A stretch of 64,000 nt of DNA, taken from assembly GCF_005849285.1 (NCBI RefSeq), contig NZ_CP040517.1:2920501-2984500 (forward strand), given 5' to 3'. Source of the DNA: Luteithermobacter gelatinilyticus (GTDB lineage: Bacteria; Pseudomonadota; Alphaproteobacteria; Sphingomonadales; Emcibacteraceae). This document shows, piece after piece, positions 1 to 6,377 of the stretch. The notes under the pieces are model-generated. The model was not told the origin of the DNA and searched no databases. It was given only the letters and a program-made list of their open reading frames with translations. Numbering within the stretch: position 1 is the stretch's first letter; the number at the start of each line of letters is the position of its first letter. Made by a program: the position numbers and the translations under genes.

Positions 1-1130
1 TGGAAGCCCTGGCCATGGTGGCCCAGAATGAAACGGGGCAGGCCCGGCGGCTCGGGGCCGACATTGCCGCCTGTCGTCGGGTGCTGCGACAGGCGAAACA
101 GTGGATGAAAGAACTGGGCATCAAAAAACGTCCCGGACAGTCCCTGGAAAAAGCCGGGCTGTGTCTGGCGCTGGCTTATCCCGAACGGATTGCCGGCAAC
201 CGGCAGCGTCTTTCCGCTTCGTCCCAGCGGCAGGGCCAGTTCCAGCTGGCGGGGGGCCGGGGCGCCGTCCTCCCCCCAGAAGATTCACTGGCGGCTGAGG
301 ATTTTCTGGCCGTCGCCAGCCTGGACAAAGGCACCCGGGATGCCCGGATTTTTCTGGCGGCGCCGTTGCACCTTTATGACCTGGAAGACCATTTCGAGGA
401 CCGGATCACCCGGGAAACGCTCATCCGCTGGGACACCCGCAGCGCCGCCGTCCTCAGTCAAAACCGCCGGTTGTTTGGTCGGTTGGTGTTGCAGGACACC
501 CCCCTGGCGGATCCGCCGGCGGATCTGGTTGCCACTGCCCTGATTGACGGAATCCGGCGTATGGGACTGGGCTGTCTGCCTTGGGATCGAAAAAGCCTGT
601 CACTCAGGGAACGGGTGGCGTTTATACGCCAACACCGCGAAACCAACCTGCCAGACCTGTCAGAAAAGGCGCTGACGGATACGCTGGAAGACTGGCTGAT
701 GCCGTATCTTGACGGGATGCGGCGCAAGGAGGATCTGGGAAAGCTGGATCTTTATGCCATCCTGACCGACTTGCTCGGCTGGCACGCCCAACAGGAACTG
801 GACCGGTTGGCCCCGCCCCGCATCACGGTACCCAGCGGGTCGTCCATGGCCATAGATTACAGCCAGGATCCGCCGGTTCTGGCGGTACGGATGCAGGAAA
901 TGTTCGGGGCCACGGAAACACCAGCGGTGCTTGAGGGTGAAGTAAAGCTCCTTGTCCACCTTTTGTCCCCGGCGCAGCGTCCGCTGCAGGTCACCCAGGA
1001 TCTGGCCGGGTTCTGGGCCAGCGGTTATGAGACCGTCAAAAAGGAGATGAAAGGCCGCTATCCGAAACATTACTGGCCCGATGATCCGCGACAGGCCACA
1101 CCGACACGGCGGACCAAACCGCGCAGCTGA
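1..1130 (+). CDS. hrpB: ATP-dependent helicase HrpB, C-terminal part
   Basis: About 376 residues are present; the frame is open to the left edge, so the N-terminal DEAH helicase core lies outside the window. The visible part matches the HrpB-specific C-terminal region. The last 80 residues carry the family's conserved block: LAVRMQEMFG, then a region ending in SGYETVKKEMKGRYPKHYWPDDP. HrpB is a DExH-box RNA helicase-like protein whose cellular role is poorly defined in most bacteria. The first ATG inside the window (15) is internal and not a start. The gene ends just before a short tandem repeat and a half copy of the palindromic repeat. Family assignment is firm; function is known only by homology. 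Confidence 0.9.
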   Translation, partial: EALAMVAQNETGQARRLGADIAACRRVLRQAKQWMKELGIKKRPGQSLEKAGLCLALAYPERIAGNRQRLSASSQRQGQFQLAGGRGAVLPPEDSLAAEDFLAVASLDKGTRDARIFLAAPLHLYDLEDHFEDRITRETLIRWDTRSAAVLSQNRRLFGRLVLQDTPLADPPADLVATALIDGIRRMGLGCLPWDRKSLSLRERVAFIRQHRETNLPDLSEKALTDTLEDWLMPYLDGMRRKEDLGKLDLYAILTDLLGWHAQQELDRLAPPRITVPSGSSMAIDYSQDPPVLAVRMQEMFGATETPAVLEGEVKLLVHLLSPAQRPLQVTQDLAGFWASGYETVKKEMKGRYPKHYWPDDPRQATPTRRTKPRS

Positions 1131-1165
1131 GCCTGCGGCTGAGTCTGCGGCTGAGTCTGCGGCCC
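1131..1165. repeat. three tandem 12-bp units after hrpB
   Basis: Immediately after the hrpB stop there are three consecutive units of the form GYCTGCGGCTGA, the last degenerate. Probably slippage-derived; no function is evident. Confidence 0.6.
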
Positions 1166-1220
1166 CGGTTTTATCCGGTCTGTTCCTGTGGGCCTGGCGG
1201 TGGAATCGGGCATCGCCAAA

Positions 1221-1264
1221 GCCGGTTAGAGTGAGCCGGTTAGAGTGAATTGTGAATAGGTTGG
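1221..1264. repeat. duplicated 14-mer leading into a half palindromic repeat
   Basis: The 14-mer GCCGGTTAGAGTGA occurs twice back to back (1221-1234 and 1235-1248). The second copy runs into the left half of the window's palindromic repeat (TAGAGTGAATTGTGAATAGG, from 1241). The right arm is absent, so this is a truncated member of the family. Confidence 0.7.
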
Positions 1265-1413
1265 TTATGGCATGAGGCCGCTTCGGAAGTAACCTGTTTG
1301 CGGATGAAATGCCTGCGGCTGTTGTGTATACTTGTTCGCCAGACTGGTGAGTCAGTGGACTCAGCGATGAAAAGACCCATGACGGCGGTTTCGGGCAGTC
1401 GTCCCTTTGCGGC

Positions 1414-1448
1414 CCCTGATGTATTTTTTGCCCTGATGTATTTTTTTG
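1414..1448. repeat. tandem 17-bp duplication
   Basis: CCCTGATGTATTTTTTG is present twice in a row, the second copy with one extra T. It lies in the hrpB-nrdA gap and has no coding content. Confidence 0.7.
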
Positions 1449-1524
1449 CAATGAAAATTTAAGTATAAACAGCCGTTTTTTGCGAAAAAATGACCGTCAA
1501 GAAAAAAGAGTAAAATACTAGTTA

Positions 1525-1560
1525 TTGACAAGATGTAGGGGTGTAAATACCATATCTTGT
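1525..1560 (+). promoter_or_regulatory. nrdA promoter overlapped by an inverted repeat (NrdR-type operator?)
   Basis: A -35 hexamer TTGACA (1525-1530), a 17-nt spacer and a -10-like TACCAT (1548-1553) form a plausible sigma-70 promoter. The inverted repeat ACAAGAT (1528-1534) / ATCTTGT (1554-1560) lies across it, so a repressor bound there would block polymerase. NrdR is the usual repressor of nrd operons and binds AT-rich palindromes, but the match to the canonical NrdR box is only partial. NrdR assignment is an inference. Confidence 0.55.
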
Positions 1561-1816
1561 GTCGAGGGTGATACTAAGGGGATGAAAGGCCGAAAGCCGT
1601 TGCCACACAGGGCTCTAGCAGGCTTGCGTGGGAAAAGTACTGGACAAACCATTGGGCAAATCAGGGCTTTCTTTTCGGCTTCTTCCATGTTTCAGGGTCT
1701 TCCTCATCGGGCAAACTTCAGGCCCAATTCCGACCGGTAGAGTCCATAGTCTCAGGAAAGTTGGCTGTGCCGGTAAATGATTCGGATGAGGGACAATTAA
1801 CCATAAGAGGTGGGAT
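1561..1816 (+). promoter_or_regulatory. long structured 5' leader of nrdA
   Basis: About 250 nt separate the predicted start site from the nrdA start and hold no credible gene. The leader contains a small GGC/GCC hairpin near 1590. It also has a 7-bp long-range pairing, ATTGGGC (1651-1657) with GCCCAAT (1722-1728). Between these, a GGGCAAA..TCAGG motif occurs twice (1654 and 1709). It does not match the cobalamin riboswitch core. It may be a regulatory RNA or simply a long untranslated region. Confidence 0.4.
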
Positions 1817-3661
1817 GTGTCGGTTTCAGTTTTAACAGATGCGGTGCAGGTCAAAGATCACTCACGGGTTGAAACGGATCCCTCGCGGGATGCCTTGTTG
1901 ACGGAATTTGGCAAGGCCACGCTGTCGGATCGCTATTTGATGCCGGGAGAAAGCTATCAGGACCTTTTTGCGCGGGTGGCCAGCTATTATGGTGATGACC
2001 GGGCGCATTCCCAGCGGCTTTACGATTATATCAGCCGGTTGTGGTTCATGCCGGCAACCCCAGTCCTCAGCAATGGTGGCACCAAACGGGGTCTGCCTAT
2101 TTCCTGTTTTCTCAACGAAACCCAGGACAGCCTGGAATCCATCGTCGGCCTATGGAACGAGAATGTCTGGCTTGCGGCCAAAGGCGGCGGGATTGGCAGC
2201 TATTGGGGCAATCTGCGTTCCATTGGTGAAAAGGTCAGCACCAATGGCAAAACCAGCGGCATCATCCCCTTTATCCGGGTCATGGACAGCCAAACCCTGG
2301 CGATCTCCCAAGGTTCTCTGCGGCGCGGCAGCGCGGCGGTTTATTTGCCGATCAGCCATCCGGAAATCGAGGAATTCATAGAAATCCGTCGCCCGACCGG
2401 CGGAGATCCAAACCGCAAGGCGCTTAATCTGCATCATGGTGTGGTGATTTCCGACGCGTTTATGCGGGCGGTGGAAAATGATGAGGAATGGGCGCTGGTC
2501 AGCCCTCATGACGGCAGCGTGCAGCGGACGGTCTCGGCCCGCAGCCTGTGGATTCGGATTCTTACCGCCCGAATTGAAACCGGGGAGCCGTATATGCTGT
2601 TCGGGGATCATGTGAACCGCAACATCCCGGAACATCACAAACTGGCTGGCCTGAATGTCAAAACGTCCAATCTGTGCTGCGAGATCACCCTGCCCACCGG
2701 GGAGGATCACCTGGGCAACCAACGCACGGCCGTCTGCTGCCTGTCCTCGCTGAACCTGGAAAAATATGACGCCTGGAAAGACAATGAGCAGTTCATTCCG
2801 GATATCATGCGGTTCCTCGACAATGTGCTTGAGGATTTCATCGAGCGGGCCCCGGACACCATGGCCCGGGCGAAATATTCCGCCATGCGCGAACGCAGCG
2901 TGGGGCTGGGCGTGATGGGTTTCCATTCTTTCCTGCAAGACCGGATGATTCCCTTTGAATCCGTCATGGCCCAGGTCTGGAACAAGAAAATCTTCACCCA
3001 TATCCAGGAAGAGGTGAATAAGGCCTCCCGTTTGCTGGCGGAAGAACGCGGCCCCTGCCCGGATGCGGCCGATTACGGCATTATGGAACGTTTTTCCAAC
3101 AAAACCGCCATTGCGCCAACGGCGTCCATTTCCATCATCTGTGGCGGCGCAAGCCCGGGAATTGAACCCATTGCCGCCAACAGCTTTACCCAGAAAACCC
3201 TGTCCGGGTCCTTTGCCGTGCGTAACCGTGCCCTGACCCGCCTGCTTGAAGAAAAAGGCAAAAATACCGACGAGGTCTGGTCTTCCATCACCGTCAATGG
3301 CGGGTCCGTGCAACATCTGGATTTCCTCAGCCAGGATGAAAAGGATGTTTTCAAGACCGCTTTTGAACTGGATCAGCGCTGGGTCGTGCAGCATGCCGCC
3401 GACCGGGCGCCGATGATCGACCAGGCGCAGTCCGTCAATGTCTTCCTGCCGGCGGATGTGCACAAACGGGACCTTCACCAGATTCATTACCAGGCCTGGA
3501 AAAAGGGTGTGAAAAGCCTGTATTATTGCCGCTCGCTGTCCATTCAGCGGGCCGAAAGCAGCGAAGCCTCCAAGACGGTTCAGCAGCGCAGCGCAGAGAT
3601 AAACACTGCACAGCCGACCACCGAAGTGGCCAATTATGAAGAATGCCTGTCCTGCCAATAA
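1817..3661 (+). CDS. nrdA: class I ribonucleoside-diphosphate reductase, alpha subunit
   Basis: Reduces ribonucleoside diphosphates to deoxyribonucleotides together with NrdB. Radical-site residues are visible in SNLCCEI: Asn285, Cys287 and Glu289 correspond to E. coli N437, C439 and E441. The redox pair is Cys97 (ISCFLN) and Cys307 (AVCCLS). The Tyr-Tyr radical relay sits in SLYYCRS near the C-terminus, and the tail ends in a CLSC thiol pair that receives electrons from thioredoxin. At 614 residues it lacks the N-terminal ATP-cone of longer NrdA proteins, so feedback by dATP through a cone is not expected. Translation starts at GTG 1817 with AGAGG six bases upstream; the overlapping ATG at 1815 is out of frame. 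nrdB follows after 77 nt. Confidence 0.96.
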   Translation: MSVSVLTDAVQVKDHSRVETDPSRDALLTEFGKATLSDRYLMPGESYQDLFARVASYYGDDRAHSQRLYDYISRLWFMPATPVLSNGGTKRGLPISCFLNETQDSLESIVGLWNENVWLAAKGGGIGSYWGNLRSIGEKVSTNGKTSGIIPFIRVMDSQTLAISQGSLRRGSAAVYLPISHPEIEEFIEIRRPTGGDPNRKALNLHHGVVISDAFMRAVENDEEWALVSPHDGSVQRTVSARSLWIRILTARIETGEPYMLFGDHVNRNIPEHHKLAGLNVKTSNLCCEITLPTGEDHLGNQRTAVCCLSSLNLEKYDAWKDNEQFIPDIMRFLDNVLEDFIERAPDTMARAKYSAMRERSVGLGVMGFHSFLQDRMIPFESVMAQVWNKKIFTHIQEEVNKASRLLAEERGPCPDAADYGIMERFSNKTAIAPTASISIICGGASPGIEPIAANSFTQKTLSGSFAVRNRALTRLLEEKGKNTDEVWSSITVNGGSVQHLDFLSQDEKDVFKTAFELDQRWVVQHAADRAPMIDQAQSVNVFLPADVHKRDLHQIHYQAWKKGVKSLYYCRSLSIQRAESSEASKTVQQRSAEINTAQPTTEVANYEECLSCQ

Positions 3662-3738
3662 GGCGGGGGAGGCGCGATGACGCGATTATTTGTTCGTGAA
3701 ACATCCTGATGTCCATTTCAGCAAAATGAGGACTTTCC

Positions 3739-4698
3739 ATGTCTCTCCTGAAGGAACGAGTTGTCTATAAACCTTTTCAGTACCCCTGGGCCTATGATGC
3801 CTGGCTGACCCAGCAGCGCATTCACTGGCTGCCGGAAGAAATTCCCATGGCGGATGATGTCAAGGATTGGAATCTGAAACTCTCGGAAGTGGAAAAACAC
3901 CTGCTGACCCAGATCTTCCGATTTTTTACTCAGGCCGATGTGGAAGTGAACAATTGCTACATGCGCCATTACACCCGGGTGTTCAAACCCACCGAGGTGC
4001 AAATGATGCTGGCGGCCTTTTCCAATATGGAAACCATTCATGTGGCCGCCTACAGCCATCTGCTGGATACGCTGGGCATGCCGGAAGTGGAATATGAAGC
4101 CTTCCTGAAGTATCAACAGATGAAGGATAAATACGATTATATGCAGGTCTGGGGCGTGGACACCAAGGAAGACATCGCCAAAACCCTGGCCGTATTCGGC
4201 GCGTTTACCGAAGGGCTGCAGCTGTTCGCCTCCTTTGCCATTCTGATGAATTTTCCGCGGTTTAACAAAATGAAAGGCATGGGGCAGGTGGTCACTTGGT
4301 CGGTGCGCGACGAGACCCTGCACACCAACAGCATCATCAAGCTGTTCCACACCTTCCTGCGGGAAAACCCAGAGGTCTGGACCGAGCAGTTGCAGAAGGA
4401 ACTTACGGAAGCCTGCCAGACCATTGTCGAACATGAAGACGCCTTTATTGATCTTGCCTTTGAACTGGGCGATGTGGAAGGCCTAAGCGCCCGGGAGGTG
4501 AAGGATTACATCCGTTATATTGCCGATCGGCGCCTGACCCAGCTGGGCCTGAGCCCGATTTATTATGTAGGCAATAACCCGCTGCCCTGGATGGACGAGA
4601 TCCTGAACGGCATTGAACATACCAACTTCTTTGAAAACCGGGCCACGGAATATTCCAAGGCCTCCACCCGGGGAACCTGGGAAGAGGCGTTTGAATAA
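3739..4698 (+). CDS. nrdB: class Ia ribonucleotide reductase, beta subunit
   Basis: Small subunit that stores the tyrosyl radical used by NrdA. All metal ligands and the radical tyrosine are present at family spacing: Asp67, Glu98 and His101 in METIHVAAY with Tyr105, then Glu158, Glu192 and His195 in RDETLHT. The tyrosine marks this as class Ia rather than the Mn/Fe class Ic, which has Phe there. Length 319 is slightly short and there is no ATP-cone, so neither subunit carries one. The start has a GAGGA ribosome site about 8 nt upstream. Likely co-transcribed with nrdA. Confidence 0.96.
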   Translation: MSLLKERVVYKPFQYPWAYDAWLTQQRIHWLPEEIPMADDVKDWNLKLSEVEKHLLTQIFRFFTQADVEVNNCYMRHYTRVFKPTEVQMMLAAFSNMETIHVAAYSHLLDTLGMPEVEYEAFLKYQQMKDKYDYMQVWGVDTKEDIAKTLAVFGAFTEGLQLFASFAILMNFPRFNKMKGMGQVVTWSVRDETLHTNSIIKLFHTFLRENPEVWTEQLQKELTEACQTIVEHEDAFIDLAFELGDVEGLSAREVKDYIRYIADRRLTQLGLSPIYYVGNNPLPWMDEILNGIEHTNFFENRATEYSKASTRGTWEEAFE

Positions 4699-4737
4699 AA
4701 TATGTGGTGACCAGGGTGACGGGTGATGAGAGCGTCT

Positions 4738-4800
4738 CGTCATTGCGGGTAAGCGTCTCATTGTAAGTAAGCGTCAGCGATGAAGCAATCCATGCTGGCC
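4738..4800. repeat. decayed GTCAT-type dispersed repeat
   Basis: CGTCATTGCGGGTAAG followed by GATGAAGCAATCCATGCTGG resembles the 5' and 3' parts of the dispersed repeats common between genes in Alphaproteobacteria. Similar fragments occur near 25590, 32864 and 55582. It directly abuts the 295-bp element. Confidence 0.5.
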
Positions 4801-4802
4801 TC

Positions 4803-5097
4803 TAGAGTGAATTGTGCAGAGGTTGACCCATTCTGCCGATCAGGTCTGGTTCAGGGGCCAGGGATTTGGCGCAGGCCATACTGGCGGTACGGCCCAGCCA
4901 ACCCCCGCAGGAACTGGGCCAGACCTGATCGGCCCTTCGGGGTGGCGGCTTGGGGCCGTTCACTTTGTCAGACGTTTGGCCCGATGCCTGGGTCAGACGC
5001 CTGGCCCGATGCCCCGCATCGCCCGGCGCCGTCTTCCGCGTGAGGCGGGCCACAATCCGCCAACAGAATTGAGCCAACCTCTGCACAATTCACTCTA
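4803..5097. mobile_element. 295-bp MITE-like element with 23-bp perfect terminal inverted repeats
   Basis: The left end TAGAGTGAATTGTGCAGAGG.. (4803-4825) is the exact reverse complement of the right end (5075-5097). Inside is a second perfect inverted repeat, CCGATCAGGTCTGG (4836-4849) / CCAGACCTGATCGG (4919-4932), then an imperfect tandem repeat built on GTCAGACGYYTGGCCCGATG. No ORF inside resembles a protein. Both ends carry TA, compatible with duplication of a TA target as in the IS630/Tc1 group, but no longer target duplication is visible. The ends are the same sequence as the short palindromic repeats elsewhere in the window, which look like internally deleted copies. Confidence 0.7.
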
Positions 5098-5163
5098 TGG
5101 GTCACCGCCCCCTTTCAGGGGCGGAAGCGTTGTTTTACGGGGAGAACGTAGGGGCGACCGATC

Positions 5164-6321
5164 ATGTTACAGAATCTCTTCGCCTTCCGCCGCGGTTCCG
5201 CTGACCGCCTGTTTTTCAGCCTGGCCTGTCTGTTCGCGGCAGGGGCTGTGCCGGTTCTTGTTTTGCACTATGGCGGAAGGCTGTCCTTTCTGACGCTCCC
5301 CCCGCCATACTGGCATGCTCATGAAATGATTTTCGGATTCGGCTTGGGCCTGATGGGCGGATATTTTGCGGCCGGCCTGCCCTTGCAGAAAAATGTTCTG
5401 TTGCTGATAAGCTGGCTGCTGGCCCGGATTGTGTTTCTTATTCCACCACCAAACATTTTTCTGCCAAACCTTTTCCTGTTTACGCCGCTTGTGATCCTTT
5501 ATCCTGGCCTGTTGTTTTTCTTTGTCGGCGGGCCCATGCTGAAAGCGGCCAAATCATGGCGCAACAGCATTTTCGGAATTATTCTGGCCGCCTTCCCGAT
5601 CCTGGATCTGGCGCTTGGCATCATGATATTCCGCAATGGGGACATGCCCGCGCCCGGCTTTTTTTCTTTCGGTTTGCTGCCCCTGATCGCCATGATTTAC
5701 GCCATGGGGGGACGCATCACCGCCGCCGCTACCAATGGCGCCTTGCAAAAACAAGGCCTCCGCCTGAACAAACCGTCCCAACCCCGTCTGGAATGGCTGG
5801 GCCTGGGGTGTCTCGCGCTGATGATTTTCAGTTTTGGCATGGGCCTACCCCCTTTCGTCAGCAGCCTGCTGGCGCTGGGATTTGCCGGCATCACCGCCCT
5901 GCGTTTGATCCGCTGGCATTTCTGGAAGCTCTCGGATCTTTCCATCCTTGCCCTGCACGGGGGCTTTTTCTGGCTCGCCGGCGGCTTCATCCTGATTGCC
6001 GCCCACCCGCTTCTTGAGCTGTTCAGCGTTGCCGATCTGCTGCACAGCCTGACCATTGGTGCACTCGGCACCCTGTCCATCACTATCATGACCCGCCTAA
6101 CCCTGCAACGCAGCCGCCAGCTGGTACGTCTGCCAGCTCTCACCCTGCTCATTCTTGGCGCCGTCAATCTGGCCGCGCTGCTGAGGCTGCTGTCCCCTTA
6201 TGCCTCCCCCGCGCTGCCAATGCTGGAGGCGGCGGCAGCCTTATGGTCCACCGCCTTTCTGTTGCAGCTTTTCTTCCTGATATCCGCCAAGCCCACACCC
6301 CCTAGAGTGAATTGTGAATAG
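5164..6321 (+). CDS. nnrS: NnrS family membrane protein
   Basis: Polytopic inner-membrane protein of 385 residues with about ten to twelve hydrophobic segments. The family signature HAHEMIFGFGLGLMGGY is at residues 52-68. NnrS proteins bind haem and copper and protect metabolism during nitric oxide stress; they are often regulated with denitrification genes, but no NO reductase is in this window. The last six codons (encoding RVNCE and the stop TAG) lie inside a copy of the palindromic repeat at 6303-6346, so the C-terminal tail is probably not ancestral. Confidence 0.9.
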   Translation: MLQNLFAFRRGSADRLFFSLACLFAAGAVPVLVLHYGGRLSFLTLPPPYWHAHEMIFGFGLGLMGGYFAAGLPLQKNVLLLISWLLARIVFLIPPPNIFLPNLFLFTPLVILYPGLLFFFVGGPMLKAAKSWRNSIFGIILAAFPILDLALGIMIFRNGDMPAPGFFSFGLLPLIAMIYAMGGRITAAATNGALQKQGLRLNKPSQPRLEWLGLGCLALMIFSFGMGLPPFVSSLLALGFAGITALRLIRWHFWKLSDLSILALHGGFFWLAGGFILIAAHPLLELFSVADLLHSLTIGALGTLSITIMTRLTLQRSRQLVRLPALTLLILGAVNLAALLRLLSPYASPALPMLEAAAALWSTAFLLQLFFLISAKPTPPRVNCE

Positions 6322-6346
6322 GTTGACCCACTCACACTTCACTCTA
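6303..6346. repeat. palindromic repeat overlapping the nnrS stop
   Basis: Arms TAGAGTGAA and TTCACTCTA enclose a 26-nt centre. The TAG stop of nnrS is at 6319-6321 within it. It lies between convergent genes, 32 nt from the end of the TPR gene on the other strand. Confidence 0.75.
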
Positions 6347-6377
6347 TTCCTTCTGTGGGTTAATTCCTCATCCGGGG

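Noticed and set aside
660-1451. 263-codon minus-strand frame over the hrpB 3' end
   Set aside because: Shadow of hrpB: composition follows the opposite strand and it includes the tandem 12-bp repeat as a Ser/Ala repeat.
1561-1816. Cobalamin riboswitch in the nrdA leader
   Set aside because: The B12 box and GCAACTGTA core present at 59.08 kb are missing, and class Ia RNR does not need B12.
4814-5293. 159-codon frame crossing the MITE-like element into nnrS
   Set aside because: Crosses the inverted-repeat ends and the nnrS ribosome site; codons look random.
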